From NCBI GenBank assembly GCA_022819505.1, contig JAJEHD010000003.1, positions 248,001 through 312,000 on the forward strand: DNA of 64,000 nt, read 5' to 3'. Positions within the stretch are counted from its first letter, which is position 1. Each line of letters begins with the position of its first letter. Both the position numbers and the translations under genes were made by a program. Below the pieces are notes generated by a model that was not told the DNA's origin, did no database searches, and saw only the letters and a list, made by a program, of their open reading frames with translations. Positions 52,201 to 60,103 of the stretch are shown here, one piece after another. This DNA comes from Acidimicrobiia bacterium. GTDB taxonomy: Bacteria > Actinomycetota > Acidimicrobiia > Acidimicrobiales > Aldehydirespiratoraceae.

Positions 52201-53379
52201 CTACCGATGGCGGTAGGTGGCCGTCTCGATGTCGAGATAGAGCTGCAGCGTGCGGGCGTCGGCGAACGGGAGTTGCTGGCTCATGTAGGTGCCCGCGACC
52301 TGGCTGTCCATGTCGATCCAGAAGAAGGTGTTGGCTATGCCGGCCCACATGAGCCCGCCGGCGGGGCGGCCGGTGGGCAGCGGCTCCTCGTTTATCTGGA
52401 AGGTCAGGCCCCAGGACTTCTCGGCGCCGGGGAAGAACTCGGCGTCGTTGGTGAGCTCGGGCATCGCGGTCGGCAGGGCGACCACCCGCAGGTCTCCGAT
52501 GTTGTTGGCCGTCATCCGGTCGACGGTGTCGGGGCGCAGCACTCGCACGCCGTTGCGGCTGCCCCGGCCGAGGATCATCTGCAGGAACCGGCAGTAGTCC
52601 CGGGCTGTGCTGTAGAGCCCGCCGCCGCCGGAAGGGAATCTCGGTTCGGGAGAGCGGGGGAGGTCTCTGGCGGTCAGCGAGCCGTCGGGCAGCCGCACAT
52701 GCACCACCGCCAGGCGGGACCGCATCTCGTCACTGAGGCTGAAGGCGGTCGAGCCCATGCCCAGCGGACCGAGGATGTGCTCGTCGAAGTAGTCGTCGAG
52801 CCGCTGGCCCGAGACCTCCTCCACGATGCGGCCCACGTAGTCGATGCTGATGCCGTACATCCAGCGCTCACCGGGGTCGAACAGCGCCGGCACGGTGGTG
52901 GTCGAGACCAGCTCGCCGCTGGTCATCGAGTCGGTTCCGGTGGCTCGGTGATAGCGAAGCAGGGGCTCGCTCCAGTACGGGTAGCCGAACCCGGCGGTGT
53001 GGGTCAGCAGATGGCGCAGCGAGATCTGGCCCCTGGCCGGGCGCACCACCGGCTGCCCGTCGCCGTCGAAGCCTTCGAGCACTCCCGCTTCGGCGAGCTT
53101 GGGCAGCACGCGCGACGCGGGCTCGTCGAGGTGGAGCTCGCCCCGCTCCACTAGCTGCATGGCTGCCGTGCCGGTGATGGCCTTGGTCATCGAGGCGATC
53201 CAGCAGACCGTGTCGAGCGTCATCGGCTCGGCGCCTGGCGCTGCGACCACGGACCGGCTCCCCGCGGCCGCGGCGGCGAGCAGCCCGTCGCCGGTGACGA
53301 CCTGGGCCGCCGCACCGATGACGTCGCCGGCGCTCACTCCCCGGTCGAGGATGTCCTGCACCTCGGTCTGAAGCGTCAT
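52201..53379 (-). CDS. Class C beta-lactamase-fold serine hydrolase
   Basis: A 392-residue esterase/peptidase of the penicillin-binding fold. The SxxK motif is in WIASMTKAITG (S63, K66) and the tyrosine motif is in WMYGISID (Y175). HTAGFGYPYW lies between them. Probably an esterase or lactone/amide hydrolase in the EstB or AmpC-like group rather than an antibiotic-resistance gene. No signal peptide is seen, which argues for a cytosolic role. Confidence 0.83.
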   Translation of the reverse strand: MTLQTEVQDILDRGVSAGDVIGAAAQVVTGDGLLAAAAAGSRSVVAAPGAEPMTLDTVCWIASMTKAITGTAAMQLVERGELHLDEPASRVLPKLAEAGVLEGFDGDGQPVVRPARGQISLRHLLTHTAGFGYPYWSEPLLRYHRATGTDSMTSGELVSTTTVPALFDPGERWMYGISIDYVGRIVEEVSGQRLDDYFDEHILGPLGMGSTAFSLSDEMRSRLAVVHVRLPDGSLTARDLPRSPEPRFPSGGGGLYSTARDYCRFLQMILGRGSRNGVRVLRPDTVDRMTANNIGDLRVVALPTAMPELTNDAEFFPGAEKSWGLTFQINEEPLPTGRPAGGLMWAGIANTFFWIDMDSQVAGTYMSQQLPFADARTLQLYLDIETATYRHR

Positions 53380-53501
53380 TGAGGCCTCAACCTCGGCGTC
53401 TGTCTTCGATGAGGGGGATGTAAGCCACGGTAACGCCGATGTCTGCCGATTCGCTCTCTACGGCTCCTTCGACACATCGGGCGCGCCCTCGCCTACAAGT
53501 G

Positions 53502-54005
53502 TCAGACCAAGGCGCCTTCGTGCTGCAAGAGGAGCGCCTTGGTGTGCAGACCGCCGCCGAAACCGACGAGCGAGCCGTTGGCGCCGATCACCCGGTGGCA
53601 TGGGAGCACGATCGGCACGGGGTTGCGGCCGTTGGCCTGCCCTATGGCGCGAACCGCCTTGGGTCGACCGATCAGCGCGGCCTGCTCGCTGTAGCTGCGG
53701 GTGCTCCCGTAGGGAATGTCGCCGAGCGCCCGCCAGGCGGCCACCTGGAAGTCGGTGCCGCGCAGATCGAGGGGCAGGTCGAAGCTGGTGCGGTCGCCGC
53801 CGAAGTACTCGGCGATCTGCTCGGCCGCCCGGGCGAGGACCGGGTGGTTTGAGCCCTCGAGCATGTCGGTGGGCAGCTCGACCGAGGTCTGCTCGCCCCT
53901 CCAGCTCACGGCCCGCAGCCCCTGGTCGGTGGCCACGAGCCCGAGCGGCCCGATCGGGCTGTCGATGGTGATGTGCCAGTGGGTGTCGTTGTTGTCGCGG
54001 CTCAT
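53502..54005 (-). CDS. ogt: Methylated-DNA-[protein]-cysteine methyltransferase
   Basis: A 167-residue suicide alkyltransferase. The active-site motif is PCHRVIG with C136. The DNA-binding recognition helix is in YGSTRSYSEQAALIGRPKAVRAIGQANGRNPVP. It transfers O6-alkyl groups from guanine to cysteine. The start at MSRDNN is chosen over a longer frame because AAAGAGG precedes it. It follows the Ada-AlkA gene by 19 bp, so the two are co-expressed. Confidence 0.9.
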   Translation of the reverse strand: MSRDNNDTHWHITIDSPIGPLGLVATDQGLRAVSWRGEQTSVELPTDMLEGSNHPVLARAAEQIAEYFGGDRTSFDLPLDLRGTDFQVAAWRALGDIPYGSTRSYSEQAALIGRPKAVRAIGQANGRNPVPIVLPCHRVIGANGSLVGFGGGLHTKALLLQHEGALV

Positions 54006-54024
54006 GGATTGCCTCTCTTTCGGA

Positions 54025-55512
54025 TCAACACGTCGGCCGCGAGGCGGCAGCCGCGTGCCAGAGGTGCTGCGCGGCCCAGGATCGGTACGGTCGCCAGGAC
54101 TCGGCCTGGGCCTGCAGTTCACGGATACTGCACGGCCGGCCTGTGAGGTGCTCGACGGCGCGTCGCAGCCCTAGGTCGGAGGCCGGGAAGGCGTCGTCGT
54201 GGCCGAAGACCCTCATGGCGATGAGGTGAGCGCTCCACGGACCGATTCCTTCGAGTTCGCACAGCTGCGCCACGGTGTCGTCGAGGCTGTGGGCGGCTTC
54301 CAAGTCGAGGTCGCCGCCGGACACCGCCCGTGCCACGCCGATGATCGTGTCGATCCTGCGTTGAGTGAACCCCAGGCCGTGCAGGCCGCTGGCTCCTGCG
54401 TCCGCGAGCGCAGCCGCGCTGGGAAACAGATGCGTGGGACAGGTGGTCGATGGTGGCTGGTTCGGGGGTCGCGATGGTTGGTGGCGCGCCGTCTCGGCTG
54501 AGGTGTTGTCGGCGACGTCGATGGGGAGGCCGAGACGCTGGGCGATGCGGCCGCACAGCGTCGAGGCCGCGGCCACCGAGACCTGCTGACCGGCCACGAT
54601 CCTGATGACTGTCTCGAACCGGTCCCACGCTCTCGGCACACGCAACCCGGGCGCGGCCCGCATCAGCGGTCCGATGACGGGATCGCCGTTCAGCACGGAC
54701 GGGCGGCCGGGATCCGCGTCGGTGCCCAGCAGGGTGCGGGCGCGGTGCACGTCGTCGATGATCGAGTCGTAGGTCGGCAGGTGCAGCCGCAGCCGCAGAT
54801 GCTCGCCGTCGGCCGCGTCGGTCACCTCGGCGATGCCGGCGTGGCCGCACACGCTGATGGAGCGCGCATAGATGCCGTTGACGGACTCCACGCCGGGGAT
54901 CGCACGTGGAGCGCGGTGAGCCAGGAACGTGCTGAAGTCGAAGGGCGCGATAAAGGGGATCGACAGCGCCAGGCCGCCGTCGACGCCGGGCCAGTAGCCC
55001 CGCCGGCGCTTCGAGCGAAGTTGGCTGGGCGTGAACCGGAAGACGGACGTCATGGCGCGGTGCAGTTGCCGCGGTCCGCCGAATCCTGCCGCTCCCGCGA
55101 TCGCGCCGAACGGCAGGTCCGTCTCGTCGATCAACCGGCGGGCGAAGTGGGCGCGCCGGGACCGGGCGATGGCGCTCGGCGTCGCGCCGATGTGCAGTTC
55201 GAAGAGGCGTCGCAGGTGCCGGGCGCTGTAGCCCACGTGGGCGGCCAGTGCCTGCTCGTCGTGGTCATCGAGATAGCCGTCGGTGATTCGCAGCAGCGCG
55301 GCCGCTACGGGTTCGGGGACGTCGAGGCCCGTTAGCGATCCGGCCCTGCGTTCGGGCCGGCACCGCAGGCATGGCCGGTAGCCGGCAGCTTCAGCCGCGA
55401 TCGAGCTGGGATATCGAGCGGTGTTGTGTGCCAGCGGTGTCGCTGAGCACTCGGCCCGACAGTAGATGCCGGTGGTGGCGACCGCCTCGACCTGCATAGG
55501 ACCGAGCTTCAC
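54025..55512 (-). CDS. Ada-AlkA fusion (AlkA-type DNA-3-methyladenine glycosylase with Ada/AraC domain)
   Basis: A 495-residue fusion. Zinc/methyl-acceptor cysteines are C18, C22, C48 and C51 (TGIYCRAEC and PCLRC), followed by an AraC-type HTH (about 65-170). The AlkA glycosylase domain has HhH motif LEGIGPWSAH (420-430) and catalytic D446 in FPASDLGLRR. It is a known architecture for alkylation response in actinobacteria. The Ada part begins only 17 residues before C18, so the N-terminal strands present in Ada are missing. A Pro/Thr-rich insertion lies at about 337-362. It probably self-activates upon methylation. Confidence 0.87.
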   Translation of the reverse strand: MKLGPMQVEAVATTGIYCRAECSATPLAHNTARYPSSIAAEAAGYRPCLRCRPERRAGSLTGLDVPEPVAAALLRITDGYLDDHDEQALAAHVGYSARHLRRLFELHIGATPSAIARSRRAHFARRLIDETDLPFGAIAGAAGFGGPRQLHRAMTSVFRFTPSQLRSKRRRGYWPGVDGGLALSIPFIAPFDFSTFLAHRAPRAIPGVESVNGIYARSISVCGHAGIAEVTDAADGEHLRLRLHLPTYDSIIDDVHRARTLLGTDADPGRPSVLNGDPVIGPLMRAAPGLRVPRAWDRFETVIRIVAGQQVSVAAASTLCGRIAQRLGLPIDVADNTSAETARHQPSRPPNQPPSTTCPTHLFPSAAALADAGASGLHGLGFTQRRIDTIIGVARAVSGGDLDLEAAHSLDDTVAQLCELEGIGPWSAHLIAMRVFGHDDAFPASDLGLRRAVEHLTGRPCSIRELQAQAESWRPYRSWAAQHLWHAAAASRPTC

Positions 55513-55541
55513 CCTCGCAGTGTGCCCGCTCCACGGCCGCC

Positions 55542-55599
55542 ATGTCGGACAAGAAAGGACATCAACACGAGAGCGGAAGACATGTCCGGGAATGTCCGG
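55542..55599 (-). promoter_or_regulatory. Three phased CCGGACAT-like boxes upstream of ada-alkA
   Basis: On the minus strand CCGGACAT occurs at 55599-55592 and 55589-55582, and TCCGACAT at 55549-55542. Spacing is 10 bp and 40 bp, so all three lie on one helix face. The third coincides with the -35 position, 17 bp from CACACT, which itself is 6 bases before the GTG. These look like binding sites for the Ada/AraC activator. Confidence 0.5.
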
Positions 55600-55608
55600 C
55601 TCGCCTGT

Positions 55609-56175
55609 TCAGCGCCCCCGCTCGTCGAGGAGGTTCAGCAGCTTGGTAGTGGTGTTCCAGTTGCGGATGGTCATGTTCTGGTACTGAGGGGTGCTGGCGA
55701 GGCGGCTCAGCCGGCTCTGCGACAGCCGCTCGCTGAGACGGGCGAAGTAGAGCACCCCGGTGCCGGGCCAGGCCTGGTCGACGCCGTCACGCAGGTCGAC
55801 GGCCTGTAGAGCCTGGCTGCTCGACAGCGGCGCCTTCAGGAAGATCACATCGGAGTGATAGGTGCCCGGCGCCGCGCCAAAGGAGTCCGGTGCCCGGTCG
55901 ACCGTGTTGCGGAGCTGCCGGTGCGAGCGCACCACCACGACGAGCGACAGCCCGAAGGTGCTCTCCAGCATCGTCTCGATACGGCTCTCCAGCGCTTTCG
56001 GCGGCCCGTCGGACTCGAACAGCACGTTGCCGGACTGGATGTAGGTGCTGACCGCGGCGTACCCGGCGTCCTCGAAGGCGGCCCGCAGGTCGGCCATGCG
56101 CACGATGTTCTTGCCGCCCACATTGATCCCCCGCAGCAGTGCCACATAGTCAGCCCTCGTCACCGCCGGGACCAT
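55609..56175 (-). CDS. DUF1697-family protein
   Basis: A 188-residue DUF1697 protein with the family opening YVALLRGINVGGKNIVRMADL and TYIQSGNVLFES. The C-terminal part carries SRLSRLASTPQYQNMTIRNWNTT, also typical. Biochemical function of the family is not established to my knowledge. It is co-oriented with ada-alkA but separated from it by a regulated gap, so it is probably not in the same operon. Confidence 0.82.
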   Translation of the reverse strand: MVPAVTRADYVALLRGINVGGKNIVRMADLRAAFEDAGYAAVSTYIQSGNVLFESDGPPKALESRIETMLESTFGLSLVVVVRSHRQLRNTVDRAPDSFGAAPGTYHSDVIFLKAPLSSSQALQAVDLRDGVDQAWPGTGVLYFARLSERLSQSRLSRLASTPQYQNMTIRNWNTTTKLLNLLDERGR

Positions 56176-56210
56176 AGCTCGCCGAACGTACGACCAGAGG
56201 ACGAGGATGG

Positions 56211-56366
56211 TTGACCGAGGTCGACATCACCGGGTTCGGTGTCGCCCAGGTGCACCTGCCGACGACCATCAGCGTCGACCGCGTCGTCGAGACGACCGGC
56301 GCCAACATCGGGGCCGTCGCACTGCAACAGATTCGGGAACTGATCGCCGACCTACTGGGACTCTGA
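56211..56366 (+). CDS. Small hypothetical protein, 51 residues
   Basis: A TTG-started frame gives TEVDITGFGVAQVHLPTTIS and continues to a Leu-rich C-terminal helix (QQIRELIADLLGL). The third codon positions are almost all G or C, as in true genes here, and GAGGACGAGGATGG precedes the TTG. It resembles no family I know and could also be a fragment. It lies divergent from DUF1697 and upstream of the PLP decarboxylase. Confidence 0.45.
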   Translation: MTEVDITGFGVAQVHLPTTISVDRVVETTGANIGAVALQQIRELIADLLGL

Positions 56367-56438
56367 GTTCCCGGGCCGCCAAGATGCGGATGATACTTCA
56401 AACTAGATTCGGATCGGAGCGTCGGAAGGGGACACGCG

Positions 56439-57860
56439 ATGTTGCAAATGGCACCGGAGGAGATGCGTGAGTTGGCGCACCATGTGACGGACATTCTGGT
56501 GGATCGAGCCGAGGGTCTGAGGGGCCGACGGGCTTGGGAGGGAGACTTCAAGGACGCTCTGGCCGATCGGCTGGACGAGAACCCGCCGGAGACCGGCCGG
56601 CCGGCGCGCGATGTGATCGACCGGGCAGTGCAGGACGTGCTGACCAACACGCTGCGACTCGATCATCCGCGGTCGTTCGGCTTCGTGCCGACGTGTCCGA
56701 CGTGGCCCGGCGTTCTGGCCGACTTCATGGCGTCGGGGTTCAACGTGAACGCAGCCTCCTGGATCGTGGCGAGTGGCCCCAGCCAGCTCGAGGAGGTCGT
56801 CGTCGGCTGGTTCCAATCGTGGTTCGGGCTACCCGAGGGCGCGGGCGGGCTGATGACCAGCGGCGGGTCGGCGGCCGCGCTGCATGCGTTCGTGGCGGCA
56901 CGCGAGGCGGCAGGCAATCCGGATCGTGCCGTGGCCTACATGAGCGATCAGAGCCACAGCGCGCAGATCCGGGCCGCCCGAATCGTGGGCATCGCGCCCG
57001 ATCGGATCCGGGTGCTCCCGACCGACGCCGCGGGCCGGATCGATCCCGGCGAGGTCGCGGACGCGATCACCGCGGACCGGTCCGCGGGATGCACGCCCGT
57101 CGTCGTGTGCGCGAACGCGGGCACGGCGGCTGCGGGCGCCGTCGATCCGCTGCCGGAACTGGCGGAGGTCTGCGCAGCGGAGGGAGTGTGGTTCCACATC
57201 GATGCGGCCTACGGCGGATTCGCCGTGCTGACGCCGCGGGGCGCGGCGGCGCTCGAGGGCATCGAGCGGGCGGACTCGATCAACATCGACCCGCACAAAT
57301 GGTTGTTCCAACCGTATGAGGCCGGCTGCATCCTGGTGCGCGACGCCGGCACTCTCGAGAGCGCCTTCACGATCGGGCACGACGTGTTGCAGGATGCGGT
57401 CTGGGGTACCAGGCACGCCAATCCGGCGGACCGGGGCATCCAGCTGAGCCGCAGTTTCCGCGCGTTGAAGGTCTGGATGTCGATCCAGGCCTTCGGGATG
57501 GCGGCGTTCCGAGCCGCCATCGACAATGGACTCGACCTGGCGGAGCGGGCCGCGGAGCATGTGCGAGACAGCAGCACGTTGGAGCTGGTGTCAGCGTCGC
57601 TGAGCATGGTGTGCTTCCGCATCAACCCCGGCGACCTCGGCGAGGATGACCTCACCGGCCTCAACCGCGAGGCGCTGGCGCGGATCTTCTGGGGCGAGCG
57701 CGCCTTTCTGACGTCCACGATGGTCAACGGGCAATTCGTCCTGCGGCTGTGCATCATCAACCACAACTCGACCTGGGACGACGTGCGCGAGACGCTTCAA
57801 GCGGTCGAGCGGTACGCCGCGGAGGCCGTCGGCTCCTCATCGACCACCGGTACCGACTGA
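56439..57860 (+). CDS. PLP-dependent group II (aromatic amino acid/Glu type) decarboxylase
   Basis: A 473-residue pyridoxal-phosphate decarboxylase. The lysine forming the Schiff base is in NIDPHKWLFQPYE, the cofactor aspartate is in FHIDAAYGGFAVL, and the histidine stacking with PLP is probably in SDQSHSAQ. GGAAGGGG precedes the start. The family decarboxylates aromatic L-amino acids or glutamate/aspartate. A specific substrate is not evident. It is followed by a gene-poor stretch with remnants. Confidence 0.87.
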   Translation: MLQMAPEEMRELAHHVTDILVDRAEGLRGRRAWEGDFKDALADRLDENPPETGRPARDVIDRAVQDVLTNTLRLDHPRSFGFVPTCPTWPGVLADFMASGFNVNAASWIVASGPSQLEEVVVGWFQSWFGLPEGAGGLMTSGGSAAALHAFVAAREAAGNPDRAVAYMSDQSHSAQIRAARIVGIAPDRIRVLPTDAAGRIDPGEVADAITADRSAGCTPVVVCANAGTAAAGAVDPLPELAEVCAAEGVWFHIDAAYGGFAVLTPRGAAALEGIERADSINIDPHKWLFQPYEAGCILVRDAGTLESAFTIGHDVLQDAVWGTRHANPADRGIQLSRSFRALKVWMSIQAFGMAAFRAAIDNGLDLAERAAEHVRDSSTLELVSASLSMVCFRINPGDLGEDDLTGLNREALARIFWGERAFLTSTMVNGQFVLRLCIINHNSTWDDVRETLQAVERYAAEAVGSSSTTGTD

Positions 57861-57896
57861 TCGCCGCCCCGTAAGGCGCCAGCTCGGGGCCGTCGA

Positions 57897-58055
57897 TCAG
57901 TAAGGCAGGCCGACGGCGTGGGTCAGGAACTCCATGTAGGGCGAGGCCGTGCGGCAGGCGTCGGCGAAGTAGTCGATGAACCCCGGCTGGGTGATCTCCT
58001 CCTCGTCGAAGACGCAGGTGGCCACATGGTCCTTGCGCTTGAGGTCCTCTTCACC
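57897..58055 (-). pseudogene. Orphan C-terminal coding remnant
   Basis: On the minus strand a coding-like frame reads EEDLKRKDHVATCVFDEEEI and ends in EFLTHAVGLPY before a TGA at 57897. It has strong GC3 bias over about 50 codons, then loses coding character upstream with no start. It is likely the tail of a gene destroyed by deletion or insertion. The parent family is not recognised. Confidence 0.5.
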
Positions 58056-58096
58056 TTGAGGCCCGACACGATCACAACTTCTCCGCCGCTGAGCAT

Positions 58097-58120
58097 CCAG
58101 CAGTGCTAGGGCGCTGCTGG
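58097..58120. other. 10-bp stem hairpin with 4-base loop in a debris region
   Basis: CCAGCAGTGC and GCGCTGCTGG pair with one wobble across TAGG. No T-tract follows. It lies between the remnant gene and the repetitive protein, in the only gene-poor interval of this part (57861-58254). It may be a leftover mobile-element end. Confidence 0.4.
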
Positions 58121-58254
58121 CTGGACGTCAGTCGATGGGTTCCTCTACTGGTCGACGGCCGATACCTCGCGGCGGGTGACGGACCACAGAAGGTCAGGGC
58201 ATCGCGAGGCGGAGTCTCAGAAACCCTTGGGGAAAGCCGGCCATTACATGGGCG

Positions 58255-59928
58255 ATGAGAGATTGGATCATTCTCAAGCTGGCCCATCCGAGACACCAGC
58301 GACCTCACCACAAGTCGACAAGGACAGCGGTCACTCGCCTCGCGTCCGTTGTTGTGCTTGCTCTCCTGTCAGCGGCGGCTGTCTCAGTCGTCGGGCCCGG
58401 CCGGGCTTACGCCGTTCACGACACCCTCGTTTGCCCCGACCCCGTCACGGAGGGCGATTCCACGCGGATGGGGTTCTACGGCCTCGACTTCATGATGCGA
58501 GGATGGAAGATCTACACGAGCAGCCAAGGCCACCCCGCGAGCCCCAACGACTACACCCCGTACTTTGGCACCAGGTTCGTACTAGAGGACACAACGCAGT
58601 CGACGCTGTGGATCCCGATCGAAACCACCGAGGACACCCGGATCGAGCACGATGAGACCTTCTCCATCGGCTTCTATGCCCACGGGGCCTGGCACGGCTG
58701 CGTGGTGACCATCGTTGACGACGACCAGCCGAGGATCATCGGTGTGGACTTCGCGACGAGTCCCGCCGACGGTGTTGCCTACCGCGCCGGCGACGCCATC
58801 GACATCGCGGTGAGGCTGGACAAGAACGTGGAAGTCGAGGGATCTCCCCTGCTTTCCCTGGACGTCGGTGACAGCGGCTCCAGCACGTCGCGGGACGCCG
58901 GCTATCACAGCGGCTCGGGCGGCCGCGAGCTCGTCTTCAGGTATCGCGTCCAGCCCGAGGATCTCGACCTCGACGGCCTCAGCGTGGCCGCAGCCGCCAC
59001 CACCAGGAACCGCACGCCCGCCGGCGGCTTCACCGGAACCATCAACGCCGCGGGCACCGACATCCCCATCGACTACACCCATGACGGCACCGAAGCCGCA
59101 TGGCACCAGAAAGTCGACGGGCGGCCCTATGTCCGCAGCACCCGGATCACCTCGGTGCCCGCGGCCGGGCAGGGCACCTATCGAGCCAACGAGGTCATCG
59201 AGGTCGCCTTCACGTTCAACACTCCCGTCGTGGTGGAAGGCGACGTCTGCGTGGAGCTGTACGTCGGATACAACGGATACCACTCGGACTCCGTGCGAGA
59301 AGCGGACTACCTCCGAGGATCGGGCACCGACACGCTCGTGTTCGGGTACACCGTCCGTCCCGGAGACATGGACTCCAGGGGCATCATGGTGGCCGGAGGG
59401 ACCGAGACGACCGGCTTCCGCGGCACCGAGACGACCGGTTTCTGTGGCAGCGGCACCATCACCGCTCACGGCACCGACGTGCAGCGCAATCCCCGGTACC
59501 CGGATCTGAACGTCCAGCACGAGCACAGGGTTGACACCGAACCGCCGACCGTTTCGGCAGTCTCCATCGTGTCGCGGCCCGCCGACGGCTATGCCTACGC
59601 CGCCGGCGAGACCATCATCGTGGAAGCCGCTTTCAGCGAGGAAGTGACGGTTATCGGGGTGCCCTACCTCGAGCTGGACATCGGCGGGGAGATGCGGAGA
59701 GCGACGCTGCCTGCAAGTCAGGTGACCGGCAGCCGGCTGGCTTTCGAGTACGAGGTGCAAGACGGCGACACCGACCGCGACGGCGTTGGCATCAGCGCCA
59801 ACAGCCTGCGCCTCAACGGCGGCGACATCTATGACCGCGCCGGCAATCTGGCAGACCTGTCCTATGACACCGTCGCAGCCGACCCGGGCCAGCGGGTCTC
59901 CACCTCAACTGAAGAGGCCGGGTCATAA
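58255..59928 (+). CDS. Secreted repetitive cell-surface protein (Calx-beta-like and Ig-like repeats)
   Basis: A 557-residue exported protein. An N-terminal signal region is followed by a likely cleavage after AYA at 53. A Calx-beta-like segment runs to VVTIVDDDQPR. Three repeats of about 115 residues then follow, each with a form of PADGxAYxAGDxIxxxV, a hydrophobic LxLDxG strand and LVFxYxVxxxDxDxDG. Asp-rich loops suggest calcium binding. TETTGF is duplicated in tandem inside repeat 2. No cell-wall anchor is seen, so it may be released. It lies beside an insertion-sequence stub and its base composition is lower in GC, compatible with transfer. Confidence 0.72.
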   Translation: MRDWIILKLAHPRHQRPHHKSTRTAVTRLASVVVLALLSAAAVSVVGPGRAYAVHDTLVCPDPVTEGDSTRMGFYGLDFMMRGWKIYTSSQGHPASPNDYTPYFGTRFVLEDTTQSTLWIPIETTEDTRIEHDETFSIGFYAHGAWHGCVVTIVDDDQPRIIGVDFATSPADGVAYRAGDAIDIAVRLDKNVEVEGSPLLSLDVGDSGSSTSRDAGYHSGSGGRELVFRYRVQPEDLDLDGLSVAAAATTRNRTPAGGFTGTINAAGTDIPIDYTHDGTEAAWHQKVDGRPYVRSTRITSVPAAGQGTYRANEVIEVAFTFNTPVVVEGDVCVELYVGYNGYHSDSVREADYLRGSGTDTLVFGYTVRPGDMDSRGIMVAGGTETTGFRGTETTGFCGSGTITAHGTDVQRNPRYPDLNVQHEHRVDTEPPTVSAVSIVSRPADGYAYAAGETIIVEAAFSEEVTVIGVPYLELDIGGEMRRATLPASQVTGSRLAFEYEVQDGDTDRDGVGISANSLRLNGGDIYDRAGNLADLSYDTVAADPGQRVSTSTEEAGS

Positions 59929-60002
59929 GCAGGTGGTGTGCCCCGGGTATCGCGTCGTCGGGATAGTTGAATCTCGGGCATGTCGACCCGAAGGAGGTCA
60001 TC

Positions 60003-60059
60003 ATGCCGAGGAGTTATCCGGCTGAGTTCCGGCGCAAGGTTCTGGATCTGGTTAGATGA
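60003..60059 (+). pseudogene. Truncated IS3-family transposase OrfA N terminus
   Basis: An ATG preceded by GAAGGAGG encodes MPRSYPAEFRRKVLDLV then a stop after 18 codons. This is the first helix of IS3-type OrfA proteins. The rest of the element is absent and the next real gene starts 44 bp later. It is a relic of an insertion sequence; no target duplication was identified. Confidence 0.68.
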
Positions 60060-60103
60060 CGACTCGTCGGCCGCCGGCACTGGCCCTTTAGCATCGGTCG
60101 GGC

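Noticed and set aside
52201..53379. Antibiotic-resistance AmpC beta-lactamase
   Set aside because: No signal peptide and sequence features closer to EstB-like esterases; resistance cannot be claimed.
58136..58152. Fifth, truncated copy of the 48-bp repeat (GGGTTCCTCTACTGG)
   Set aside because: Only the distal 14-15 bp match, with one difference; too short to separate from chance.
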